Source: Litoribaculum gwangyangense
GTDB lineage: Bacteria; Bacteroidota; Bacteroidia; Flavobacteriales; Flavobacteriaceae
Assembly (NCBI RefSeq): GCF_039543505.1
Contig: NZ_BAABJW010000001.1
Span: forward strand, 1,144,452 to 1,208,451
Length of the DNA stretch: 64,000 nucleotides
Direction: 5' to 3'
Each line of letters begins with the position of its first letter. The first letter of the stretch is position 1. Shown here piece by piece: positions 36,074 to 44,952 of the stretch. The position numbers and the translations under genes were made by a program. The notes below the pieces were generated by a model. It saw nothing but the letters and a program-made list of their open reading frames with translations. It ran no database searches and was not told the DNA's origin.

Positions 36074-38884
36074 TTAGAATCTAAACTTTAGTGATGTCAT
36101 AAATATTCTTGGAGCAGATTCTGTTCCGTAAGTAAATCCTCCACTAGAAAATGCATTTTGAGTTCCAATACCAGAACCAGTTGTTTCAGGATCGAAACCA
36201 CTTGCTGTCCAGTTAAAAGGATTGGTAACCGTAAACCCTAAAACAACATCATCAAATAATTTTAGTTTATCACCAAATGAGTAAGAGGCTCCTAGATTTC
36301 TCACTTTAACAAAGTCGTTATCAAATACGAAATAATTTACGTAGTTAAACGGACTTGTAGTTCCTACTAAATCATCTGGAATGCCTGAATTATCGGCACC
36401 TCTAAGGTGTCTTAGTAAGAAGCTTAATTCAACAATTTGTCCACCAAATTGATAATCTCCAGTCATAAAAACATTAAGATTTTTCCAAGTATAGTTAAGA
36501 CCGAATGAACCAAAATTTGGAGCGAAAGTCTGTCCTAAAGAAGAATTTGGGGTTCTTGTATAAGTACCATCTCCGTTTGGAGTAGAGCGTGTTCCTCTAA
36601 GATATCCTAAAGGCTGTCCTTCTTCAACCCAAGATCCAATTACTGTAAAACCACCTACGTTAAACTCAGGAGCGCCTCCAGTATCGGTTACAATATTTTC
36701 GTTTTTGTTGTATGAAAAATTAAAACTTAAATTGTGGTTTTCAGATCGTAAAATATCTGCATTTAATGCAAATTCCCAACCTTTATTTTCAATTTCTCCA
36801 ATATTCTGCACTTGGTCTAATTGACCAGATGACGGAAGGGCTGGAGGTGTAAATAAAGCATCTTCAGTTGTTGCTTGATAGTATGTTGCGCTTAAGTTTA
36901 ATCTGTTGTTCAGAAATCCTAGTTCAATACCACCTTCGTAAGTTACAACAGTTTCTGAAATTAATTCAGGGTTACCAGGGTTATTAAACGTAAATGATGG
37001 GTTTCCTAAAAACGGATTTAAAGCAAAAGTTCTTTGCTCAGAGAATGCTTGTGCAAAATTGGTTGCCTCACCATAGTTTGCTCTTAATTTAATTTTTGAA
37101 ACAATATTTCTTAAACCAGAATCATAGTAGAAATCGTGATCAGAAATGTTATAAGTAGCTCCTATCTTAGGTAAGAACAAAGCACTTGTGTTTTCACCAG
37201 CTTGTGTGTTGGTATCTAAACGACCACCAAACTCTAAGAAAGCTACGTCATAAATACCAATATTTTCTAAGAAATAAAGACCATAGTTGGCGTTTTCTAA
37301 GATAAAGTCATCGGCCGTTTGAGTTGGGAAGAAACCTAAGTCTGTAGTTCCATCAACACCACCAGAACCTGATGCTTGATACTGTCTATCTGTGCTTCTA
37401 AAAAATTGCCCACCAACAATAGTTACAAAATCAAAATTGTCTATGTTTCCTTTGTGAGTAAAGTTTAAGTCACCCGTTACTGTGTAAGCATTTCTGATAA
37501 GTCTATTTACAATTGCCTGGTCAGTTGTACCTGGGTTTATTGATCCTAGTGCAACCTGTAGGGCGTTACTTTGAACTTCTTCTTGAACAAAGTTTCTAAA
37601 GTCTATACCAATGGTTGCATTTGCTTGGATATTATCATTAATATCATAAATGAACTTATTTGAATTGGTAAAACGGTTTACTTTATTTGTAATATCAACA
37701 TTATCTCCAATGGCATTAGATCTGTCTAATTCAGCTTGCCACTCCGCATCTGTTAGAGCATCTAAATTTCCACGGCCAGCACCTTCAAAAGCTGAAAATC
37801 TACCAAAACTTGTATTGGCGTTGTAATCAAGGTTAGATTCAACTCCAACATATGAGAAAGAACCTTGATATTTTAATTTATCAGAAACTTGAGCACCTAA
37901 ACCAAAAGATAAATTTCTTCTTATCTGTTCATTCAATTTATTAAAAGAATCATCAGCGTAAAGGCTTCCAGAAAAATTATAAGTCACTTTTTCATTACCA
38001 CCATTTATTCCTATTTTGTATTCTTGAGAAATACCTGGTTTAAAAAGCGCTTCTGCGGTTCTATCATACTTTAAAAAGTCTTCAGTGGCTTTTATAACAC
38101 CAAGTCTAGATTCAAAAGTAAATCTTGCTTTACCCTGAGTTCCTTTTTTAGTTATAATTTGAATTACACCATTAGCTGCATCCGCTCCGTAAAGTGTAGT
38201 TGCAGCACCACCTTTGATGTATTCTATTCTCTCAATAGATTCTACTGGAATATCACCTAAGGCAGAAATATCGGCACCACCTGTATCAGTACCTAGTGAA
38301 GGGTTTGAATTTAGATTATCAACCCTTACGCCATCTACAATCAATACTGGTGTAGCTGATGTATTAGCTGAAATAGCACCTCTTGTTCTTATGATCGCTG
38401 CTGTACCAGGTTGACCAGAACTTAATCTAATTTGTGCACTTGGAGTGGTTGATTGTAAGAGTTGATCAATTTGATTTGAGGGAAGTTTATCAATATCCTC
38501 AGCATTAAGTGCATCAACTGTAGTAGATAATTTTCTTTTAGCTATACCTGAACCCTGCCCAGTTATAATTATCTCTTCAAGCGATTCTGCATCTTCACTT
38601 AATGTTACATTAATTGTGTTTGATGCGCCAACTTGAACTTCTTTAGTAGAATATCCAACAAAACTAAAAACCAAAGTTGATCCTTGGCTAGCTTGTATAG
38701 AATATTTACCATCGAAATCTGAAGAAGTACCAGATGTAGTACCTTTAACCAAGACAGTTGCTCCAGGAAGAGGTAAACCAGAATTATCTGATACTACACC
38801 TGAAATTGTCTTCTCTTGCGCAAACGTAAGTTGCACGACAAACGCTAACAATAGCGTTAGAATTCCACTAAACTTTGTTTTCAT
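36074..38884 (-). CDS. SusC-like TonB-dependent outer membrane transporter (second locus)
   Basis: A 936-residue intact transporter. Signal peptide and CarboxypepD_reg-like domain (residues 1-105) are nearly identical to those of the broken SusC at 30577. The plug (about 110-240) contains IIRTRGAISANTSATPVLIVDGV and YIKGGAATTLYGADAANGVIQIITKKG, and the barrel ends SAPRIFMTSLKFRF with the usual terminal Phe. It imports a ligand across the outer membrane using TonB energy. The frame is open upstream to a TTG at 38914, but the signal peptide begins at the ATG at 38884. It is followed after 28 bp by susD. Confidence 0.92.
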   Translation of the reverse strand: MKTKFSGILTLLLAFVVQLTFAQEKTISGVVSDNSGLPLPGATVLVKGTTSGTSSDFDGKYSIQASQGSTLVFSFVGYSTKEVQVGASNTINVTLSEDAESLEEIIITGQGSGIAKRKLSTTVDALNAEDIDKLPSNQIDQLLQSTTPSAQIRLSSGQPGTAAIIRTRGAISANTSATPVLIVDGVRVDNLNSNPSLGTDTGGADISALGDIPVESIERIEYIKGGAATTLYGADAANGVIQIITKKGTQGKARFTFESRLGVIKATEDFLKYDRTAEALFKPGISQEYKIGINGGNEKVTYNFSGSLYADDSFNKLNEQIRRNLSFGLGAQVSDKLKYQGSFSYVGVESNLDYNANTSFGRFSAFEGAGRGNLDALTDAEWQAELDRSNAIGDNVDITNKVNRFTNSNKFIYDINDNIQANATIGIDFRNFVQEEVQSNALQVALGSINPGTTDQAIVNRLIRNAYTVTGDLNFTHKGNIDNFDFVTIVGGQFFRSTDRQYQASGSGGVDGTTDLGFFPTQTADDFILENANYGLYFLENIGIYDVAFLEFGGRLDTNTQAGENTSALFLPKIGATYNISDHDFYYDSGLRNIVSKIKLRANYGEATNFAQAFSEQRTFALNPFLGNPSFTFNNPGNPELISETVVTYEGGIELGFLNNRLNLSATYYQATTEDALFTPPALPSSGQLDQVQNIGEIENKGWEFALNADILRSENHNLSFNFSYNKNENIVTDTGGAPEFNVGGFTVIGSWVEEGQPLGYLRGTRSTPNGDGTYTRTPNSSLGQTFAPNFGSFGLNYTWKNLNVFMTGDYQFGGQIVELSFLLRHLRGADNSGIPDDLVGTTSPFNYVNYFVFDNDFVKVRNLGASYSFGDKLKLFDDVVLGFTVTNPFNWTASGFDPETTGSGIGTQNAFSSGGFTYGTESAPRIFMTSLKFRF

Positions 38885-38894
38885 TATCATTTTA

Positions 38895-38943
38895 TTTGAA
38901 TTAGTCGGCGCCAAAAATCTTAATAAAAAGTTAAAAAAACAAT
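38895..38943 (-). promoter_or_regulatory. Shared Sus promoter/leader cassette, copy B
   Basis: TTTGAATTAGTC (38895-38906), a four-base spacer (here GGCG) and CCAAAAAT (38911-38918). CAAT at 38940-38943 is the minus-strand ATTG, 20 nt before GATTTTTG. Same layout as copies A and C. Confidence 0.6.
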
Positions 38944-39002
38944 TAATATTGATAAAAATTTAAGTTAAAAGGATAAAAAATATGAAATCACCAATTTACA
39001 AC

Positions 39003-40700
39003 CTAGAAATTCGTCGTTAAGCTGAGGTGTATTTTAGAATTTGAAAATTTAAATTTTGAATTCTCATTCTTTCCATTAGCATAATTAAACTTGAAAAGCC
39101 CAGATTTTGTCAAAACACCAAATCCAAAACCGTAACTAAATAGTTTTTCCTTGATATCTGCGATTTTATTTTCAAAATAAGCTGCATCGATTATGGAGTT
39201 CACATAAATGTAATTATTGAGTTGATATCTGTATTCTGTATTGATTAATCCATATAAATTTGAAAAAAGACTATTTTCCTCAAATCCTCTAATGGAATTA
39301 ATTCCTCCAAATCTCATAAGTTCGTTTTCCAAAAAAGTATTCGAAACCAGACTAGAAGCATTTAGCCGAATGTATATACTGTTTCTTGTATTTAAACTAA
39401 AGATATTAAAGGCATCCATGGAATATTGTGACTGATTTTCTTTGGTGTTAGAGCTTTTTCTGTTTCCAAAACCAGTTTCAAAGTAAAATTTTGACTTTAT
39501 AGGGAAAAGTAAATTATTTGGTTGAAGTTTTAAGAATTGATACCCTATGGTTAAATATTGTGTTTTGTAATCATTTATTGGTGCCGAGAAATTTTCCTTT
39601 AATAGACTATTTGATTCGGTTGCGATGATACCTCCGTAAAGTTTGTGTTTAGCATTTATTTGGTAATGTATTTTTGCAGATTGATTAGTTGTGGTAAATG
39701 ATGAATCTCTTTTAAAAATGCGCAAAAGCAAATCGATACCAACGGGAGATTTAAATAGATAAGGTAGGGAAATATCCGTCTCAAATGTTTTTTGATCATT
39801 TTCGTCACTTTTGTATAATAGCCTGAAAGACTCTCCAAAGTTTAGGTTGTTAGTTAAGTTCAAATTCAAATAACCATCAAACTCCAATTTATTGGTTTCT
39901 TCGTTAGTTCCAAAGCCTAAAAACCCATCAAAAGTATTACTTTGGGTTTTTTCTAGATATAGATATAACGTAGTTGAATCTTTTGAAAACAATACTTCGG
40001 GAGATTTTAGTTCACTAGCAAAATTCAAATTATTGAGTTGTTCCGTTTTATTTCGAATTTTATTCAAATCAAAAATTTGAGATGGTTTAATTTTTAAATA
40101 ATGCTTTACATAGGATTGAGGAAACTTTTCATAGCCCTTGATAACGATGTCATTTATTGATCGCTTTTCTTCAAAAGATTCAACTAATAATTCGGCCACT
40201 AGAATTTTGTCGCTTCCTTTAAAACTGATGTTTGACAATTTTAACTTTGAGAAAGGGTAACCTTTTTCCGAAATTTTGGAATTGATGTAATTTAAAGTAC
40301 TTTCAACCTCTGTGAATTTTATTTCAAAATAATTATCAAAAACACGCCCAGAAACATGTTTTAAAATAGAGGCATCTACATCCTTTTTTTTGTAGTAAAT
40401 ATATATGGTTTTAAATTTCTGTTTTAAAAGGATTTGTGAATAAAAGGAACTATCATTAATTTTCTTAATCTCTTTACGTTCATTTTCAATATATCCTAAT
40501 TTGTAAAGCGTATTTTGGACCGAATCGACTTCAGTTTTTAGTGACTTTAAATCATTATGAATTTTAGTATAGTTTAACGAGTCAATAGTTTGGTTTTCAA
40601 GTTCGTTGCCACCATCAATTTTTAAAACCAAATTTTGGCAACAAACTTTCTTGGAAAAAAGTATACATATTATAAGGACTAGAAATGAAGTTTTTCGCAC
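39003..40700 (-). CDS. Omp85 family (BamA/TamA-like) outer membrane protein
   Basis: A 565-residue protein with a signal peptide (LVLIICILFSKKVCCQ). Residues about 25-235 contain POTRA-like repeats (SINDIVIKGYEKFPQSYVKHYLKIKPSQIFDLNKI is the clearest, near 182-216). The rest is a surface-antigen (D15) barrel with the hallmark RFGGINSIRGFEE (about residues 468-480) and a C-terminal strand ending in Phe. It is shorter than BamA (about 800 residues) and TamA, so it is probably an accessory Omp85 protein rather than the essential BamA. It is divergent from rpsL. Confidence 0.85.
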   Translation of the reverse strand: MRKTSFLVLIICILFSKKVCCQNLVLKIDGGNELENQTIDSLNYTKIHNDLKSLKTEVDSVQNTLYKLGYIENERKEIKKINDSSFYSQILLKQKFKTIYIYYKKKDVDASILKHVSGRVFDNYFEIKFTEVESTLNYINSKISEKGYPFSKLKLSNISFKGSDKILVAELLVESFEEKRSINDIVIKGYEKFPQSYVKHYLKIKPSQIFDLNKIRNKTEQLNNLNFASELKSPEVLFSKDSTTLYLYLEKTQSNTFDGFLGFGTNEETNKLEFDGYLNLNLTNNLNFGESFRLLYKSDENDQKTFETDISLPYLFKSPVGIDLLLRIFKRDSSFTTTNQSAKIHYQINAKHKLYGGIIATESNSLLKENFSAPINDYKTQYLTIGYQFLKLQPNNLLFPIKSKFYFETGFGNRKSSNTKENQSQYSMDAFNIFSLNTRNSIYIRLNASSLVSNTFLENELMRFGGINSIRGFEENSLFSNLYGLINTEYRYQLNNYIYVNSIIDAAYFENKIADIKEKLFSYGFGFGVLTKSGLFKFNYANGKNENSKFKFSNSKIHLSLTTNF

Positions 40701-40804
40701 GTTAAAATCACCTATATTTTGATGTAAATCTAACGGAAAAAGAATAGGAATAATATGAAGGATGAAATATTTTTAAAATTCTATTGAAAATTAATGAATT
40801 AGGG

Positions 40805-40835
40805 TTTGAATAATTCATTTTAATTTCTACCTTTG
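40805..40835 (+). promoter_or_regulatory. Consensus promoter of the str-S10-spc-alpha operon
   Basis: TTTG at 40805-40808, exactly 19 nt, then TACCTTTG at 40828-40835: a perfect match to the Bacteroidetes vegetative promoter (TTTG-N19-TAnnTTTG). Immediately after it, CCTCTTAAAAGAGG (40840-40853) can form a small hairpin at the start of the transcript. Confidence 0.9.
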
Positions 40836-40878
40836 CAGCCCTCTTAAAAGAGGATTTTAAAAATTATATATAATATAT

Positions 40879-41253
40879 ATGCCAACAATTTCACAATTAG
40901 TAAGAATAGGAAGAGCCAAAATAACCAAGAAGAGTAAATCGGCTGCTTTAGATTCTTGTCCGCAAAGACGTGGTGTGTGTACTCGTGTTTATACAACAAC
41001 ACCTAAAAAACCTAACTCAGCAATGCGTAAGGTAGCAAGGGTTCGTTTAACAAATGGAAACGAGGTTAACGCATACATTGGCGGTGAAGGACATAATCTA
41101 CAAGAGCACTCGATAGTATTGGTTAGAGGTGGAAGGGTAAAAGATTTGCCAGGAGTTAGATACCACATCGTTCGTGGAGCTTTAGACACAGCAGGTGTTG
41201 CAGGTAGAACACAACGTAGATCTAAGTATGGTGCAAAACGCCCTAAAAAGTAA
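40879..41253 (+). CDS. rpsL: 30S ribosomal protein S12
   Basis: 124 residues, full length. S12 sits at the decoding centre. The conserved loop TPKKPNSAMRKVARVRL spans about 41-57, and both lysines linked to streptomycin response (Lys43, Lys88 in GGRVKDLPG) are wild type, so no resistance mutation is visible. First gene after the consensus promoter. Bacteroidetes place rpsG and fusA next, as here. Confidence 0.98.
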   Translation: MPTISQLVRIGRAKITKKSKSAALDSCPQRRGVCTRVYTTTPKKPNSAMRKVARVRLTNGNEVNAYIGGEGHNLQEHSIVLVRGGRVKDLPGVRYHIVRGALDTAGVAGRTQRRSKYGAKRPKK

Positions 41254-41273
41254 TTAAACTTTAAGAAGAAGAC

Positions 41274-41750
41274 ATGAGAAAAAGAGCAGCAAAAAAGAGA
41301 CCGCTTTTACCAGATCCACGTTTTAACGATCAGTTAGTAACTCGTTTCGTTAATATGATGATGTGGGATGGAAAAAAATCGGTAGCTTTTAAAGTATTCT
41401 ACGATGCTATTGATATTGTAGACTCAAAAAAAACTGATGAAGAAAAATCAGCTTTAGAAATTTGGAAAGATGCTTTATCAAACGTTATGCCTCACGTAGA
41501 AGTACGTAGTCGTCGTGTTGGGGGTGCTACATTCCAAATTCCAATGCAAATTCGTCCAGACCGTAAAGTTTCTACAGCTATGAAATGGTTAATAAGCTAT
41601 TCACGTAAAAGAAACGAAAAATCTATGGCACTACGTCTGGCTTCCGAAATTTTAGCAGCAGCTAAAGAAGAAGGAGCAGCGGTTAAGAAAAGAGTTGATA
41701 CTCACAAAATGGCAGAAGCAAACAAAGCATTCTCTCACTTTAGATTTTAA
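41274..41750 (+). CDS. rpsG: 30S ribosomal protein S7
   Basis: 158 residues. S7 nucleates assembly of the 30S head by binding the 3' domain of 16S rRNA. Recognised by MRKRAAKKRPLLPDPRFND at the start, VEVRSRRVGGATFQIP (about residues 76-91) and the C-terminal ANKAFSHFRF. It is 20 bp after rpsL and 6 bp before fusA. Confidence 0.98.
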   Translation: MRKRAAKKRPLLPDPRFNDQLVTRFVNMMMWDGKKSVAFKVFYDAIDIVDSKKTDEEKSALEIWKDALSNVMPHVEVRSRRVGGATFQIPMQIRPDRKVSTAMKWLISYSRKRNEKSMALRLASEILAAAKEEGAAVKKRVDTHKMAEANKAFSHFRF

Positions 41751-41756
41751 TAAGAC

Positions 41757-43883
41757 ATGGCAAGAGATTTAAGATTAACTAGAAATATAGGTATCGCTGC
41801 GCATATTGATGCCGGAAAAACGACTACCACTGAGCGTATTCTGTATTACACAGGAGTTTCACACAAAATTGGTGAAGTACATGATGGTGCTGCAACAATG
41901 GACTGGATGGAACAAGAGCAGGAAAGAGGTATTACGATTACATCTGCTGCTACAACTTGTGAGTGGGTATTCCCAAGAGAAAACGGTGAACCTACTGAAG
42001 ATGCTCAGTCTTATCATTTTAATATTATTGATACTCCAGGTCACGTTGATTTTACAGTGGAAGTAAATCGTTCTTTACGTGTATTGGATGGTTTAGTGTT
42101 TCTATTTAGTGCAGTTGATGGTGTCGAGCCTCAATCTGAAACTAACTGGAGATTAGCTGATAACTATAAAGTTCCAAGAATAGGTTTCGTTAACAAAATG
42201 GACCGTCAAGGAGCTAACTTTATGGAAGTGTGTCAGCAAGTAAAGGATATGTTAAAATCTAATGCAGTGCCAATCGTTTTAAATATTGGTGATGAAATAG
42301 ATTTTAAAGGTATAGTTGATTTAGTAAAAAACAGAGCAATCGTTTGGCATGATGAAACTCAAGGGGCAACTTTTGATGTGATTGAAATTCCTGACGAATT
42401 AAAAGCGGAAGCTAAAAAATATAGAGCGTTGCTTATTGAAGAAGTAGCAACTTACGATGAGAACTTATTAGAAAAATTCATGGAAGATGAAGATTCTATC
42501 ACTGAAGAGGAAGTGCATGCTGCACTTCGTGCTGCGGTAATGGATATGGCTATTATTCCTATGATTTGTGGTTCTTCATTTAAAAACAAAGGTGTGCAGT
42601 TTTTATTAGATGCTGTATGTCGTTATTTGCCTTCTCCATTAGATAGAGACAATATAAAAGGTATAAACCCTGAAACTGAAAAAGAGGAAACTCGTAAGCC
42701 TAGTGTAGATGCACCTTTTTCAGCTTTAGCATTTAAAATTGCTACGGATCCTTTCGTTGGTCGTTTAGCATTTTTTAGAGCGTATTCAGGTCGTTTAGAT
42801 GCGGGTTCTTATATCTTGAACAACCGTTCAGGTAAAAAAGAGCGTATCTCTCGTATCTACCAAATGCACTCTAATAAACAAAATGCTATCGATTTTATCG
42901 AAGCAGGAGATATTGGAGCGGCAGTAGGATTTAAAGATATCAAGACTGGAGATACGATGACTGATGAAAAACATCCGATTGTTTTAGAATCCATGAATTT
43001 CCCTGATCCAGTAATTGGTATCGCGGTAGAGCCTAAAACAAAAGCAGATGTTGATAAATTAGGTATGGCTTTATCAAAATTGGCTGAGGAAGATCCTACG
43101 TTCACCGTTAGAACTGACGAAGCTTCAGGACAGACTATCATTTCTGGAATGGGTGAGCTTCACTTAGATATTATTGTAGACCGTTTACGTCGTGAGTTTA
43201 AAGTTGAGGTAAACCAAGGTCAACCACAAGTGGAGTATAAAGAAGCAATTACACAAAAAGCGCAACATAGAGAGGTTTATAAGAAACAATCAGGTGGACG
43301 TGGTAAATTTGCTGATATTGTATTTACATTAGAGCCTGCTGAAGAAGGTAAAACTGGTTTAGAATTTGTTTCTGAAATCAAAGGTGGTAACGTTCCAAAA
43401 GAATTCATCCCCTCTATTGAAAAAGGATTCAAAATGGCTATGCAAAATGGTCCTTTAGCTGGTTATGAAGTAGATGCTATGAAAGTAACCTTATTGGATG
43501 GTTCTTATCATGATGTGGATTCTGATCAATTATCTTTCGAATTGGCTGCAAAGATTGGATTTAAAAATTCTGCAAAAGCTGCCAAAGCTGTTATCATGGA
43601 ACCAATCATGAAACTTGAGGTAATTACTCCTGAAGAAAACATGGGTGATATCGTAGGTGATTTGAATAGAAGAAGAGGACAGGTAAGTGATATGGGTGAT
43701 AGAGCTGGTGCAAAAACTGTTAAAGCCACCGTGCCATTATCTGAAATGTTTGGTTATGTAACCACATTGAGAACATTATCATCAGGTCGTGCAACCTCAA
43801 CAATGGAATTTTCACATTATGCTGAAACACCTTCAAATATATCTGAAGAAGTAATTAAGGCAGCAAAAGGTGTTGAAGCTTAA
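41757..43883 (+). CDS. fusA: Elongation factor G
   Basis: 708-residue translocase GTPase. G1 is AHIDAGKTTTTE (residues 15-26), G3 DTPGH (92-96) and G4 NKMD (146-149); RGITITSAATT (57-67) is switch I. Domains II-V follow, with GMGELHLDIIVDRL in domain III and RRRGQVSDMGDR in domain V. In many bacteria tuf follows fusA; here rpsJ follows after 11 bp, as is usual in Bacteroidetes. Confidence 0.98.
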   Translation: MARDLRLTRNIGIAAHIDAGKTTTTERILYYTGVSHKIGEVHDGAATMDWMEQEQERGITITSAATTCEWVFPRENGEPTEDAQSYHFNIIDTPGHVDFTVEVNRSLRVLDGLVFLFSAVDGVEPQSETNWRLADNYKVPRIGFVNKMDRQGANFMEVCQQVKDMLKSNAVPIVLNIGDEIDFKGIVDLVKNRAIVWHDETQGATFDVIEIPDELKAEAKKYRALLIEEVATYDENLLEKFMEDEDSITEEEVHAALRAAVMDMAIIPMICGSSFKNKGVQFLLDAVCRYLPSPLDRDNIKGINPETEKEETRKPSVDAPFSALAFKIATDPFVGRLAFFRAYSGRLDAGSYILNNRSGKKERISRIYQMHSNKQNAIDFIEAGDIGAAVGFKDIKTGDTMTDEKHPIVLESMNFPDPVIGIAVEPKTKADVDKLGMALSKLAEEDPTFTVRTDEASGQTIISGMGELHLDIIVDRLRREFKVEVNQGQPQVEYKEAITQKAQHREVYKKQSGGRGKFADIVFTLEPAEEGKTGLEFVSEIKGGNVPKEFIPSIEKGFKMAMQNGPLAGYEVDAMKVTLLDGSYHDVDSDQLSFELAAKIGFKNSAKAAKAVIMEPIMKLEVITPEENMGDIVGDLNRRRGQVSDMGDRAGAKTVKATVPLSEMFGYVTTLRTLSSGRATSTMEFSHYAETPSNISEEVIKAAKGVEA

Positions 43884-43894
43884 AATTTAAGAAA

Positions 43895-44200
43895 ATGAGT
43901 CAGAAAATCAGAATAAAATTAAAATCTTACGATCACAATTTGGTAGACAAATCTGCTGATAAGATTGTAAAAACAGTAAAAAGCACTGGAGCTGTTGTAA
44001 CTGGACCAATTCCATTACCAACTCACAAGAAAATTTTCACTGTACTACGTTCTCCACACGTAAACAAGAAATCAAGAGAACAATTTCAATTAAGCTCTTA
44101 CAAGCGTTTATTGGATATTTACTCATCGTCATCAAAAACCATTGATGCGTTAATGAAGCTTGAATTACCAAGTGGTGTTGAAGTAGAGATTAAAGTATAA
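43895..44200 (+). CDS. rpsJ: 30S ribosomal protein S10
   Basis: 101 residues. Head protein of the 30S subunit and, with NusB, a transcription antitermination factor. Recognised by KIRIKLKSYDHNLVDKSADK and LPTHKKIFTVLRSPHVNKKS. It joins the str genes to the S10 cluster, but is followed by a 134-nt spacer with strong hairpins, much longer than its neighbours' gaps. Confidence 0.98.
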   Translation: MSQKIRIKLKSYDHNLVDKSADKIVKTVKSTGAVVTGPIPLPTHKKIFTVLRSPHVNKKSREQFQLSSYKRLLDIYSSSSKTIDALMKLELPSGVEVEIKV

Positions 44201-44206
44201 TTGCAT

Positions 44207-44252
44207 TTCGGTTTTATACCGAATAACATGTCCCACCGATGCGGTCGCGGGA
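44207..44252 (+). other. Two tandem hairpins after rpsJ
   Basis: TTCGGT-TTTAT-ACCGAA (44207-44223) has a 6-bp stem. TCCC-ACCG-ATG-CGGT-(CGC bulge)-GGGA (44231-44252) makes a second, GC-rich stem. Neither has a following U-run, so they look like processing or protein-binding structures rather than terminators. Confidence 0.5.
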
Positions 44253-44259
44253 AAAACGG

Positions 44260-44306
44260 AAAAATACATTTCAGGGACGAAACGTATTTTGTCCCTGAAA
44301 TTTTTT
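44260..44306 (+). terminator. Possible terminator or attenuator between rpsJ and rplC
   Basis: TTTCAGGGAC (44269-44278) pairs with GTCCCTGAAA (44291-44300) and is followed by TTTTTT, the form of an intrinsic terminator. AAAATAC just upstream (44261-44267) can pair with GTATTTT in the loop (44284-44290), giving a pseudoknot or a competing fold. Transcription must often read through to reach the S10 cluster. Confidence 0.55.
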
Positions 44307-44334
44307 AAATAAGTAATAAATTAAATAAATAATT

Positions 44335-44952
44335 ATGTCTGGGTTAATTGGAAAAAAAATCGGTATGACCAGCATCTTCGATGACAATGGAAAGAATATT
44401 CCTTGTACTGTAATTGAAGCTGGACCATGTATCGTTACCCAAGTCAGAACTAAGGAAGTTGATGGCTATGAAGCTGTTCAACTTGGTTTCGATGACGCGA
44501 CAGAAAAAAGCGCTACTAAGGCAGACCAAGGTCATGCTAAAAAAGCGGGTACTTCTGTAAAACGTAAAATCGTCGAATTCAAAGGTTTTGAGGAGGAGTA
44601 CAAATTAGGTGATGCCATCACTGTAGAACATTTTGTTGAAGGCGAATTTGTTGACATTTCTGGAACTTCAAAAGGAAAAGGTTTCCAAGGCGTTGTAAAA
44701 CGTCACGGATTTGGTGGTGTAGGTCAAGCTACTCACGGTCAACATAACCGTTTAAGAGCACCAGGTTCTATTGGAGCTGCTTCATATCCTGCAAGAGTTT
44801 TTAAAGGAATGAAAATGGCTGGAAGAACAGGTGGAGATTCAGTTAAAGTTGAAAATTTAAGAGTTTTAAAAGTAGTTCCAGAAAAGAATTTACTTGTTGT
44901 GAAAGGTTGTGTGCCAGGTCACAAAAATTCTTATGTAATTATTAGAAAATAA
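44335..44952 (+). CDS. rplC: 50S ribosomal protein L3
   Basis: 205 residues. L3 helps start 50S assembly and reaches towards the peptidyl-transferase centre. Recognised by LIGKKIGMTSIFDDNG at the start and the loop QATHGQHNRLRAPGSIGAAS (about residues 137-156), the finger that includes the modified Gln site. Its stop overlaps the rplD start (TAATG). Confidence 0.98.
   Translation: MSGLIGKKIGMTSIFDDNGKNIPCTVIEAGPCIVTQVRTKEVDGYEAVQLGFDDATEKSATKADQGHAKKAGTSVKRKIVEFKGFEEEYKLGDAITVEHFVEGEFVDISGTSKGKGFQGVVKRHGFGGVGQATHGQHNRLRAPGSIGAASYPARVFKGMKMAGRTGGDSVKVENLRVLKVVPEKNLLVVKGCVPGHKNSYVIIRK

Noticed and set aside
41806..42066. An 86-codon frame within fusA
   Set aside because: It overlaps the conserved G domain in another frame and has no independent support.
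41757..44200. Absence of tuf after fusA, and of map and adk after secY, as deletions
   Set aside because: This arrangement is normal for Bacteroidetes, where these genes lie elsewhere.
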